A stretch of DNA of 33,683 bases, from positions 1 through 33,683 of the forward strand of contig JAGWAC010000001.1 in assembly GCA_018302125.1 (NCBI GenBank). The letters are read 5' to 3'. The first letter of the stretch is position 1, and each line of letters starts with the position of its first letter. The translations under genes were made by a program, and so were the position numbers. The DNA comes from Candidatus Woesearchaeota archaeon. Its GTDB lineage: Archaea; Nanobdellota; Nanobdellia; SCGC-AAA011-G17; JACPIM01. The notes below the pieces were generated by a model. The model was not told the DNA's origin and did no database searches. It was given only the letters and a program-made list of their open reading frames with translations. Shown here piece by piece: positions 7,335 to 14,243 of the stretch.

Positions 7335-9127
7335 AAATTTAGGATTAATTCAGCGTCATTTCCAAAGATTTTTTTAAGATCTGATATAGTATTTTCGTTA
7401 ATAAAGACTTTCTTTGGTGATTTTATTGATTTAAGGACTTCTTCCAGTTCGTTTAAATTACTTTTTTTCAGTTCTCCCAAGCAACAATTGTTTAGAAAAA
7501 CCCCTTTAAGAAATTCCTTATCTTTTGTTACAAAAACAGAATTATCTATTATTAAAACTTCTCCAATTTTATCTTTATTGTATTTTACACGGAATTTTAA
7601 TCTTTCAATATCAAAGCCTTTCTTTCTTTGGACAATGTCAATTAAAGTCCTCATAAACATGCTTGCTTCTTTTCTTATTTTTTCAACTTCTTGCTTTGTA
7701 ATTTTCCCTTTTTCATAATCTTCTTTTGCTTTCACAACAACTTTTAAAATTCTCAGGAATTTCTCAGGAACTTTTCCTTGCTTTACTAATTCTTCAAAAC
7801 CTTCCAATACATTATTTTTTTTGATATTATTTACATGAATTAAATCCTGGGCTACTGATATACATCCTTCGTAAAATTCAAGAACTCTTTTCTTTTCTGA
7901 TTTTTTTTCTATTTCCTTAAATAATTTATTTAACCTTTTTAGATAATCATCAACATCTTTTAATAATTGGTCTACTTCCTTTCCAGAGATTTCTTTTGTT
8001 GTTCCATGTTCAATCCTTTTAAAGTATCTGAAAGTTTTATCCAATATATCTACATACTTTTTTTCCAATAATTTTTCTTTTTTTACAAAAATTTCCAATA
8101 ATAGTTTTATAGTCTCCCTATGAGTTGGAGGAGGAATTCCGTACAACATTAATGCTGCCTGAGCTGGATTTAATGTTGCATAATACAAATCTTCACCAAC
8201 AACACTCAATAATTTTCCTTTGGCTCTTTGTATTAATTTATCTGCAATATCCATGTGCATGTCAATTGCTTCTGGACTTGGTTTAATTCTACCCATTTGC
8301 AATAATAACTTCCAAGGCATAAATACACCACGATCATATAATGGAACTCCGTCTCTTAAAAATGTGAAAATTACAGGGGAAGCATCTTTCAAACTTTCCC
8401 AAAAATCTGTTAATATGTGAACCTGAATATGAAATGCTTTGTTTATTCCAGTTATTCTGCTTGCATCGTAACCAAGACCGATAATAATTGCTCTTAATTT
8501 GTCCTTTAATTCTATCCTTGACATTTTTTTTACATCAGTATCATCTACTACAATAAGAACATCTATATCATTTGATTTTTCTCCCCTGAATAAAGAACCA
8601 ATAGCAACATAGCTTACAATATATTTTTCGAATTTCTTCAAAGCCATTTTTTTATGGACTTCAGAAATCTTGAAAGCTGCCAAAACATCTGCTGGATCAT
8701 AAAAAATTGCTGATAAAGCAATTGCTTCCAGAACTTCGTATTTAGCATCAAAACAATTTTCTTTTAATTCTGACATTAACATTACAATTGCCTTAAAATT
8801 TGGATCGGTTTCTTTTGCACTTTTTTCTATAATTGCTGTTAATTTGTCTTTTAATTCAAATTTGGACATTTTTTTGCTATTAGAATCATCAACTAAAATA
8901 AGAATAGCAATTTCTTTTGGATTAGGATTTGGTTTCTTTTCTTTTTTACTTTCTTCATAATCTTCTTCTAGAATTTTAGAATTTGGAAGAATAGCTATAC
9001 CAGTAATATATTTATCGAATTTTTTTATAATATCTTTTTTAAATTTAGTTATATTATTTCTAATTTCCTTGAATTTATCTTTTAATTCTTCTGGTACTAC
9101 TATATTTTGCTTTGGCTGTCCTTCCAT
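7331..9127 (-). CDS. Tandem nucleotidyltransferase-fold protein with helical C-terminal region
   Basis: A 598-residue protein with two related nucleotidyltransferase-fold units. Unit 2 (about 160-270) has a complete pol-beta-type motif, AIGSLFRGEKSNDIDVLI, with G177-S178 and the metal-binding D187 and D189. Unit 1 (about 30-140) repeats the surrounding sequence closely (FDKYI...ILVDD...KMSKFELKDKL versus FEKYI...IVVDD...KMSRIELKDKL). There the GS is lost and the two aspartates are replaced by E72 and A74, so it looks inactive. A helical region follows (about 285-440, with YYATLNPAQAALMLYGI) that resembles a HEPN fold, then a KH- or toxin-unlike C-terminus. The substrate is unknown. The gene is leaderless, with TTTAAAAT centred 26.5 bp upstream. 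Confidence 0.8.
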   Translation of the reverse strand: MEGQPKQNIVVPEELKDKFKEIRNNITKFKKDIIKKFDKYITGIAILPNSKILEEDYEESKKEKKPNPNPKEIAILILVDDSNSKKMSKFELKDKLTAIIEKSAKETDPNFKAIVMLMSELKENCFDAKYEVLEAIALSAIFYDPADVLAAFKISEVHKKMALKKFEKYIVSYVAIGSLFRGEKSNDIDVLIVVDDTDVKKMSRIELKDKLRAIIIGLGYDASRITGINKAFHIQVHILTDFWESLKDASPVIFTFLRDGVPLYDRGVFMPWKLLLQMGRIKPSPEAIDMHMDIADKLIQRAKGKLLSVVGEDLYYATLNPAQAALMLYGIPPPTHRETIKLLLEIFVKKEKLLEKKYVDILDKTFRYFKRIEHGTTKEISGKEVDQLLKDVDDYLKRLNKLFKEIEKKSEKKRVLEFYEGCISVAQDLIHVNNIKKNNVLEGFEELVKQGKVPEKFLRILKVVVKAKEDYEKGKITKQEVEKIRKEASMFMRTLIDIVQRKKGFDIERLKFRVKYNKDKIGEVLIIDNSVFVTKDKEFLKGVFLNNCCLGELKKSNLNELEEVLKSIKSPKKVFINENTISDLKKIFGNDAELILNF

Positions 9128-9149
9128 AGTTAAAAAAAGAAAAAGAGTG

Positions 9150-9157
9150 TTTAAAAT
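9150..9157 (-). promoter_or_regulatory. TATA box of the nucleotidyltransferase gene
   Basis: Plus-strand TTTAAAAT (ATTTTAAA on the coding strand) is centred 26.5 bp from the ATG at 9127, consistent with a leaderless start. Confidence 0.5.
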
Positions 9158-9201
9158 ATTTTTGGTTGAACTATTTAGAAGGTATTCTACAAAATAAAGA
9201 G

Positions 9202-9239
9202 AATTCTAGAAATTTAAGATAGGTTTAAAAATTCTAGAA
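9202..9239. promoter_or_regulatory. Paired AATTCTAGAA sites flanking a TATA box
   Basis: The ten-base near-palindrome AATTCTAGAA occurs at 9202-9211 and again at 9230-9239. The two copies flank the TATA-like TTTAAAAA (9224-9231), which is centred 26.5 bp before the ATG of the Mth938-fold gene. The arrangement suggests a paired operator over a core promoter. Confidence 0.45.
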
Positions 9240-9253
9240 TCCAATGGCTAATT

Positions 9254-9598
9254 ATGGACAAAATACAGGAATACAAGTTGGGATCGTTTATTATTGAAGG
9301 AAGACAGTTCCTGGGCAATGTTAAAATAGTAAATGGAAAGGTAAGATACTGGGAAAAGTCAGAGAACCAGAATTTAAGCGCGAATGATTTAAAAGAAATA
9401 ATTGAGCAAAATCCTGAATTTTTAATAATTGGAACTGGCGCTGCGGGATTATTGAAAGTACCTGACCATGTGAAACAAGAAGCTGCTGAAAAAGGAATTT
9501 CTGTTTTTATTGGGAAAACACAAGATGTAGTAAAACGATTTAATGATCTTAATACCCAGAAAAAGAAAGTTAGCGCTATTTTATGTGCTAGCAGTTAA
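9254..9598 (+). CDS. Mth938-like domain protein (DUF498 family)
   Basis: A 114-residue single-domain protein of the Mth938/NDUFAF3/AAMDC fold. The signature pieces are YKLGSFIIEGRQF at the start, VRYWEKSENQNLS, and the PEFLIIGTGAAGLLKVP loop (about 55-71). The family's biochemical role in archaea is not established; the mitochondrial relative helps assemble complex I. It is monocistronic between the divergent nucleotidyltransferase gene and tRNA-Val. The start is supported by the TATA spacing; an upstream ATG at 9244 is out of frame. Confidence 0.85.
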   Translation: MDKIQEYKLGSFIIEGRQFLGNVKIVNGKVRYWEKSENQNLSANDLKEIIEQNPEFLIIGTGAAGLLKVPDHVKQEAAEKGISVFIGKTQDVVKRFNDLNTQKKKVSAILCASS

Positions 9599-9633
9599 AT
9601 TTAAATATCATTTAATTTGAACTTTTCTTTTAT

Positions 9634-9720
9634 GGGCCGGTGGTCTAGTGGCTAAGTTATTCCATAAATGACAAGACGTTTACACCGTCTAGATCGAAGG
9701 TTCAAATCCTTCTCGGCCCA
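9634..9720 (+). tRNA. tRNA-Val (UAC) with a 14-nt D-loop insertion
   Basis: The acceptor stem GGGCCGG pairs with TCGGCCC (one G-U). The anticodon arm is AGACG-TTTACAC-CGTCT with anticodon TAC (9681-9683), and the T arm is GAAGG-TTCAAAT-CCTTC. The discriminator is A9720 and CCA is not encoded. The D arm is GTCT...TGAC, but its loop is AGTGGCTA followed by 14 extra bases (9655-9668) before the 3' half of the stem. Without them the molecule is a standard 73-mer. The insert folds as TTAT-TCC-ATAA. It is either a very small non-canonical intron or a real loop expansion. A TATA-like TTTAAATA lies about 30 bp upstream. Confidence 0.92.
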
Positions 9721-9723
9721 TTT

Positions 9724-9757
9724 AACCTTTTTTTACAAAAAAAGTTAATCAAAAAAT
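9724..9757 (+). repeat. Dispersed palindrome, copy 4
   Basis: AACCTTTTTTTACAAAAAAA, then GTTAATCAAAAAAT, directly follows tRNA-Val and overlaps the stop codon of the VKOR remnant on the other strand. Confidence 0.5.
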
Positions 9758-10056
9758 AATTTAAATTCTAAGGAGAAAATTAATAGCAGAATATTAATTA
9801 GATAAATAGAATTACAGATTAAACAAAGAGTTTTTAATTTTATTAAGGATAAGTAGGCAAGGTAGATACTGCCTAAAAAACCAAGAGTGACTAATGCAAG
9901 GTGGCCATATTTACTTTTTATTGCTTTAAAACAAGAAACTTTTTCATTAAATTCACAAAGTGCTTTATATTTCTTATTTCTTTTTAGAGTATATTCTATT
10001 TTAAAAGCATATAATGATATTAATAATCCAAAAATAGATTAGATTTGAAGTATCAT
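9745..10056 (-). pseudogene. VKOR-family (vitamin K epoxide reductase) pseudogene
   Basis: Between the two tRNAs the minus strand holds one reading frame from the ATG at 10056 to the stop at 9745, interrupted only by TAA at codon 6 (10039-10041). Around it the frame reads MILQI-stop-SIFGLLISLYAFKIEY, as a first membrane helix should. The VKOR loop-cysteine block LCEFNEKVSC follows, then SKYG, a helix LGFLGSIYLAYLS and the redox motif CLIC in LKTLCLICNSIYLIN. VKOR oxidises partner thioredoxin-fold proteins and passes electrons to quinones. Relative to intact members, the stretch after SKYG (about 20 residues, one helix) seems to be missing. A nonsense codon plus an internal deletion indicates a dead gene; no alternative ATG, GTG or TTG follows the stop early enough. 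Confidence 0.75.
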
Positions 10057-10116
10057 TGAAAAAAATGTTGATTAATAAGATTTAAATAGATTTGTGTAGA
10101 AAAAAATATCAGAAAA

Positions 10117-10234
10117 GCGCTAGTAGTATAGTGGTTAGTATATGGCCTTGCCAATAAGCTTTTAGGAAAAGTTTAACCAAAAACTAAAAGCAAGTAAAGA
10201 GGCTATGACCTGGGTTCGAGCCCCAGCTAGCGCA
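10117..10234 (+). tRNA. tRNA-Gly (GCC) with a 46-nt intron
   Basis: The acceptor stem GCGCTAG pairs with CTAGCGC and the discriminator is A10234; no CCA is encoded. The D arm is GTAT/GTAT (with G-U pairs) and the T arm is CTGGG-TTCGAGC-CCCAG. The anticodon stem is TGGCC (10143-10147) with GGCTA (10201-10205), enclosing the loop TTGCCA-A interrupted after position 37, the canonical archaeal intron site. The intron is 10154-10199, uncertain by one base because of flanking A residues. A 5-bp pairing CTTGC (exon) with GCAAG (10190-10194) is possible, but I cannot draw a strict 3-4-3 bulge-helix-bulge. A TATA-like TTTAAATA lies at 10081-10088. MTA phosphorylase follows 16 bp later. Confidence 0.92.
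10156..10185 (+). repeat. Dispersed palindrome, copy 5, inside tRNA-Gly intron
   Basis: AAGCTTTTAGGAAAAGTTT, then AACCAAAAACTA. It is nearly identical to copy 8 (AACCTTTTTAGGAAAAAG, then TTTTACCAAAAAAACTA), down to the AGG loop, and makes up 30 of the 46 intron bases. Confidence 0.65.
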
Positions 10235-10250
10235 TATAAATTTAATTCAA

Positions 10251-10997
10251 ATGGTAAAGATTGGGATTATTGGTGGATCTGGACTTGATGATCCTGATAT
10301 TTTAAAGAATAAACAAGAAAAGGAAACAAGTACTCCTTTTGGAAAACCGAGTTCTTTTTTAACTATTGGGAAAATTGGGAATGTTGATGTTGTAATCTTA
10401 GCAAGGCATGGAAAAAAACACACTATTACACCAACAGAAGTAAATTACAGGGCTAATATTCATGCCCTAAAGCAAGAAGGATGTACTCATATTTTTGCAA
10501 CAACTGCTGTAGGGTCATTGAAAGAAGAAATTGAAAGAGGAGATTTAGTTATAATTGATCAGTTTATTGATTTTACGAAACATAGAGAAATTTCTTTTTA
10601 TGAAAGCTTTGAGGATGGTCCAAAACATACCTCAATGGCAGAACCTTTTAATAAATTTTTAAGAGAAAAATTAATAGAGACTTGTAAAGAATTAAAATAC
10701 AAAATGCATGAAAAAGGAACAGTTATTACAATTGAAGGCCCAAGATTTAGCACCAAAGCAGAATCTAAACTTTTTAGGATGTGGGGAGCGGATATTATAA
10801 ATATGTCTATTGCTCCTGAAGTTATTTTAGCAAATGAAGCTGGAATACCTTATGCTGCTATTGCTATGTCGACTGATTATGATTGTTGGAGAGAGGGAGA
10901 AGAAAGTGTAAGTTGGGAACAAATTTTATCTGTTTTTCATTCAAATTCAAAAAAAGTAGTTGATTTGTTAATAAAAGTTATTCCCAAAATAAAATAA
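10251..10997 (+). CDS. mtnP: S-methyl-5'-thioadenosine phosphorylase
   Basis: The enzyme cleaves methylthioadenosine with phosphate to adenine and methylthioribose-1-phosphate, salvaging purine and the methylthio group left by polyamine and other SAM-dependent pathways. The 248-residue protein is a full-length PNP/MTAP family 2 member: phosphate loop GGSG (8-11), RHG (52-54), NYRANI (65-70), GPRFST (163-168) and the base-recognition TDYDCW (208-213). Aspartates in that last motif favour 6-aminopurines, so MTA rather than inosine is the likely substrate. It begins 16 bp after tRNA-Gly and may be cotranscribed with it. Confidence 0.93.
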   Translation: MVKIGIIGGSGLDDPDILKNKQEKETSTPFGKPSSFLTIGKIGNVDVVILARHGKKHTITPTEVNYRANIHALKQEGCTHIFATTAVGSLKEEIERGDLVIIDQFIDFTKHREISFYESFEDGPKHTSMAEPFNKFLREKLIETCKELKYKMHEKGTVITIEGPRFSTKAESKLFRMWGADIINMSIAPEVILANEAGIPYAAIAMSTDYDCWREGEESVSWEQILSVFHSNSKKVVDLLIKVIPKIK

Positions 10998-11003
10998 TCA
11001 CTA

Positions 11004-11011
11004 TTTATATA
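11004..11011 (+). promoter_or_regulatory. TATA-like box of the DUF167 gene
   Basis: TTTATATA is centred 29.5 bp before the ATG at 11037, so this short gene and the overlapping-spaced methyltransferase gene probably form their own unit. Confidence 0.4.
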
Positions 11012-11036
11012 TGCAGAATCTTTTCTAGATTAAAAG

Positions 11037-11255
11037 ATGAAAATAGGAATAAAAGTAGTGCCAAACGCAAAAAATAATTCTATTATTAAGGAGAACAATT
11101 TACTAAAAGTTTATGTAAAAAAACCAGCTATTGACAACAAGGCAAACAAAGAAATTATTGAGTTATTAGGCAAATTCTTTGAAGTTAAAAAGAAAAATGT
11201 AAAAATAATTAAGGGAGAGAAATCAAGAAATAAAATAGTTGAGATTTCAAAATAA
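11037..11255 (+). CDS. DUF167 (UPF0235/YggU) family protein
   Basis: A 72-residue protein with the family pattern KVVPNAKNNSI near the start, LKVYVKKPAIDNKANKEIIELLGKFF in the centre, and the KIIKGEKSRNKIVEI end. The fold is known from structures of the family, but no function is established. Length is at the short end of normal. The start codon of the m5C methyltransferase lies 4 bp after its stop, which implies one transcript. Confidence 0.88.
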   Translation: MKIGIKVVPNAKNNSIIKENNLLKVYVKKPAIDNKANKEIIELLGKFFEVKKKNVKIIKGEKSRNKIVEISK

Positions 11256-11259
11256 AAAA

Positions 11260-12165
11260 ATGAAATTAAAAACAGAATTTATTGAAAGATACAAGAAATT
11301 GACCAATTTTGGGGAATATGAAAAATATTTGAATATATTTCTTAGGAAGGCAATAAGAGTTAATACTTTGAAAATAGATATTAACAGAATTAAGAAAGAT
11401 TTGGATTATTTGGAATTGAAACAAATACCATGGTGCAAAGAGGGATTTTGGATAGAGAGTGAGAAAAGAGATTTTGGAAATTTAAATGAACATAAATTAG
11501 GATATATTGTTTTCCAGGAATCTGCTTCAATGATACCAAGCGTTGTTTTAAATCCAGAAAAAAATGATGTTGTTTTAGACATGAGTGCTTCTCCTGGCGC
11601 AAAAACAACACACTTGGCACAAATTATGAAAAATAAAGGGATAATAGTTGCTAATGAAAAACATTATGACAGAATTATTGCTTTGATTTCTAATTTAAAA
11701 AGGTGTGGAGTTTTGAATGCTGTTGTTACTTTAATGGATGGAAGACAAATTCAGCATAAATTTGATAAAATTTTACTGGACGCTCCTTGCTCTAGTTCTG
11801 GCACAATAAGAGGGCTAACTAAAAATTCTGAATTTATAGCAAGATCATGGAATTTAGAAAGAATCAAAAGCACTGCTGGTTTACAGAAGAAATTAATTTT
11901 AAATGCTTATAATTTATTAAATAAAAAAGGAGTTTTAGTTTATTCTATTTGCTCTTTAGAACCAGAAGAGGGAGAGGAAGTTATACAATTTTTACTGGAT
12001 AATACTGATGCAAAAACTGAGAAGATTGACTTAAAAATTAAATCTGGAGTAAATTTAGAATTTAATGGGAAAAAATATTCTGATGAAATTAAGAAATGCA
12101 TAAAATTATGGCCCCAATATCATGATACAGAAGGATTTTTTATTGCAAAGATTAAGAAGAATTAA
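11260..12165 (+). CDS. RNA (cytosine-5) methyltransferase, NOP2/Sun family
   Basis: A 302-residue SAM-dependent enzyme that methylates C5 of cytosine in tRNA or rRNA. The SAM loop reads LDMSASPGAKTT (106-117; usually LDMCAAPGSKTT). Motif IV is DAPCSSSG (174-181) with C177, which releases the product. Motif VI is YSICSLEPEEGE, with the nucleophile C231 and I in place of the common T. The N-terminal segment is short and holds the partial RNA-binding region; there is no PUA domain, so the target is more likely tRNA-type by size, though unproven. I start at ATG 11260; an in-frame TTG at 11239 would overlap the DUF167 gene. Confidence 0.9.
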   Translation: MKLKTEFIERYKKLTNFGEYEKYLNIFLRKAIRVNTLKIDINRIKKDLDYLELKQIPWCKEGFWIESEKRDFGNLNEHKLGYIVFQESASMIPSVVLNPEKNDVVLDMSASPGAKTTHLAQIMKNKGIIVANEKHYDRIIALISNLKRCGVLNAVVTLMDGRQIQHKFDKILLDAPCSSSGTIRGLTKNSEFIARSWNLERIKSTAGLQKKLILNAYNLLNKKGVLVYSICSLEPEEGEEVIQFLLDNTDAKTEKIDLKIKSGVNLEFNGKKYSDEIKKCIKLWPQYHDTEGFFIAKIKKN

Positions 12166-12226
12166 GATTTAAAAGAGAATGTAACATTTTTTACTGAAAC
12201 TCATGTTGATACACCTATTAATAATA

Positions 12227-12294
12227 TTTGGTGACTCGCTCACCAAAGTATACTCCTAATTGAGTAACCATCTGATTCAGTCCCAGATTGACTG
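12227..12294. other. Three consecutive hairpins between convergent genes
   Basis: The spacer between the m5C methyltransferase gene and the convergent 70-residue gene holds three perfect inverted repeats in a row: TTTGGTGA/TCACCAAA with a 5-nt loop (12227-12247), TACTC/GAGTA (12251-12266) and CAGTC/GACTG (12278-12294). The stretch is richer in G and C than its surroundings and has no good ORF. It could be a structured non-coding RNA or a bidirectional terminator. A TATA-like TATATA at 12366-12371 could drive minus-strand transcription through it. Confidence 0.4.
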
Positions 12295-12372
12295 CCACTT
12301 TTCTGACAAATCACTAATAATCAAGTAAAGTATCTTGAATAAAGAGTCATCAGTAGGAATGAGTCTTATATA

Positions 12373-12585
12373 TCATTTACTTTGATATGATAGTTCGACT
12401 TCTATTTTGGGGGTTTTTTTCAAGTCCCTGACTGCTCTTGAATATACAATTGCAGCAACATATTTCATTTCTTCTTCTGTAAATTCTGCATCAATTTTTA
12501 CAAAACCAAGATAATTTTTAGTGCCATTTATTTCAAATATTCTTAACATTCCAGAACAAAACATAGCTTCTAATTTTACTACCAT
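12373..12585 (-). CDS. Hypothetical protein, 70 residues
   Basis: I do not recognise the family. The product starts MVVKLEAMFCSGMLRIFE, continues YLGFVKIDAEFTEEEMKYVAAIVYSRAVRDLKK and has a strand-like KIEVELSYQ end, so it looks like a compact alpha/beta domain. The ATG at 12585 is chosen because GAGGTGAT sits four bases upstream, one of the best Shine-Dalgarno sites in the window; a GTG nine bases earlier overlaps that site. The gene is monocistronic, convergent with the m5C methyltransferase gene and divergent from cca. Confidence 0.7.
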   Translation of the reverse strand: MVVKLEAMFCSGMLRIFEINGTKNYLGFVKIDAEFTEEEMKYVAAIVYSRAVRDLKKTPKIEVELSYQSK

Positions 12586-12768
12586 AAAAATCACCTCAAA
12601 AATATTAAGTTAAATATTCTTAATAATAATTGCTGAAAAATTCTCGAAATGTATTTAATTTTTCATGTAGAGATTGCGATTTTTCGATTTGAAACTTGAA
12701 CATTTTTCAGATTAGGCTGGAAATTTTAATCGAAACCTTTAATAATTTAAATCTTATTTTAGCTTATA

Positions 12769-13950
12769 ATGAATTTAATTGATAGAATTAAGCCTTTTAA
12801 AGAAGAAGAAAAAATTGTCGAGAATTTAACAAAAGAAGTTTTTTCAAAATTAAATAAGATTAGGAATGTGAAATTTGTTTTGGGTGGGAGTGTTTCAAAA
12901 GACACTTGGCTTAAAGGAACTAATGAAATTGACATATTTGCAAAATTTAATTATTTTAAATTTAAAGAAAAAGATATTTCTGCTGTATTGTGTAAAGAAT
13001 TAAAAAAATTATTTAAACTAAAATTAGTTCATGGATCAAGAGATTATTTTCATATCAATTTTAAAGGTTTTACTTTTGAAATTGTCCCAATTTTAGATAT
13101 TAAAAATCCAAAGGAAGCCAAAAATGTAACTGACTTAAGCCCTTTACATATTAATTTTGTAAAAAAATACCCTAAATTAAAGGACGAAATAAGATTATTG
13201 AAGATGTTTTGCAAGACAAATTCTCTTTATGGCGCTGAATCTTATATTTCGGGATTTTCTGGCTATACTCTGGAAATTTTAGTAATTTATTATAAAAATT
13301 TTAAAAATGTTTTAAAAAATGCAACTAAATGGAAAGACAAAACTATAATTGATATATTAGGAAAAGTTAAAGACCCTTTAAATGAATTAAATCCTTCTAA
13401 AATTGTCTCCCCTTTAATTATTATTGATCCTGCTGATCAAACTAGAAACATTTCTGCTTCCTTAAGCCATGAAAATTTTTACAAATTTATTAATTTAAGC
13501 AAAGAATATTTGAAAAATCCTTCTGAAAAATTCTTTGTAGAAAGAAATGAAATTCCTAAAGATGCTTTTGTTCTAAAAATAATTCCCTTGAAAGGTAAAA
13601 AAGATGTAATAGGTGCTAAAGCAGTAAAAGATATGACTTATATAAAAAATAAGTTAAATGAACATGTTTTTTTTGTAAATAAAAGCGAATGGTTTTGGAA
13701 TAAAGAAATAGTTTTTTGGTTTAAAGTTAAAAATAAAAAATTATCAATGTACAAAATACATAAGGGACCCCCAGAATCTTTAGAAAAAAATGTTGACGAA
13801 TTTAAGAAAAAGCATAAAAATATTTTCTTGAAAAAAGGAGTTTATTACGCCAAAATAAAAAGAGAATATGTAAAGGTTGAGGATTTAATTAAAAAATTAT
13901 TAAAAGATAAATATGTAAAAGAAAGGGTGAAGGAGATAAAATGGAAATAA
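12769..13950 (+). CDS. cca: CCA-adding tRNA nucleotidyltransferase, class I (archaeal)
   Basis: The enzyme adds CCA to tRNA 3' ends without a nucleic-acid template. It is needed here because neither tRNA gene in the window encodes CCA. The 393-residue protein shows GGSVSKDTWLKGTNEIDIF (39-57). In it E53 takes the place of the usual first aspartate and D55 is the second metal ligand; the third carboxylate lies in FEIVP (about 103-107). The ESYISGFSGYTLEILVIYY segment is the archaeal-type nucleotide and neck region. The protein is somewhat shorter than thermophilic homologues. The last ten bases overlap the DUF1653 gene. Confidence 0.93.
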   Translation: MNLIDRIKPFKEEEKIVENLTKEVFSKLNKIRNVKFVLGGSVSKDTWLKGTNEIDIFAKFNYFKFKEKDISAVLCKELKKLFKLKLVHGSRDYFHINFKGFTFEIVPILDIKNPKEAKNVTDLSPLHINFVKKYPKLKDEIRLLKMFCKTNSLYGAESYISGFSGYTLEILVIYYKNFKNVLKNATKWKDKTIIDILGKVKDPLNELNPSKIVSPLIIIDPADQTRNISASLSHENFYKFINLSKEYLKNPSEKFFVERNEIPKDAFVLKIIPLKGKKDVIGAKAVKDMTYIKNKLNEHVFFVNKSEWFWNKEIVFWFKVKNKKLSMYKIHKGPPESLEKNVDEFKKKHKNIFLKKGVYYAKIKREYVKVEDLIKKLLKDKYVKERVKEIKWK

Positions 13951-14186
13951 AGCCAGGCAAATACTTGCACTTTAAAGGCCATTTAGTCGAGGTAATTGGG
14001 ATAGGAAGACACAGCGAGACTTTGGAAGAATTTGTTGTATATAAACATGACAACGAAGAATTTGGGAGGGGAAGTTTATGGATAAGACCTAAAACCATGT
14101 TTTTAGAAACTGTTAAAATTGATGGAAAGGAAGTGCCAAGGTTTAAATTTATTAATAAAAAAATTGACAGAAAACTTTATAAATAA
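13941..14186 (+). CDS. DUF1653 family protein
   Basis: An 81-residue SH3-like small protein. The domain signature is clear: PGKYLHFKGHLVEVIGIGRHSETLEEFVVY, then LWIRPKTMFLETVKIDGKEVPRFKFI. Function is unknown. The start codon lies inside the end of cca (10-nt overlap), and ATGGAAATAA contains both the start here and the cca stop, so expression is coupled. A TATA-like run just after its stop probably serves psmB. Confidence 0.9.
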   Translation: MEIKPGKYLHFKGHLVEVIGIGRHSETLEEFVVYKHDNEEFGRGSLWIRPKTMFLETVKIDGKEVPRFKFINKKIDRKLYK

Positions 14187-14243
14187 GTTTATATCAATTA
14201 GTTTTAAGTTGTTTAATTCTTCAAAATTAAGGGGAGAAGTTAT

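Noticed and set aside
11239-11259. TTG extension of the m5C methyltransferase
   Set aside because: It would overlap the DUF167 gene and add residues absent from the family; ATG 11260 follows the stop codon closely.
12195-12350. C/D box or H/ACA guide RNA or an extra tRNA
   Set aside because: No paired boxes at correct spacing, no ACA tail and no cloverleaf; only hairpins remain.
12586-12768. 27-codon minus-strand ORF (MFKFQIEKSQ...) in the cca spacer
   Set aside because: No Shine-Dalgarno or well-placed TATA box and no recognisable domain; probably chance in AT-rich DNA.
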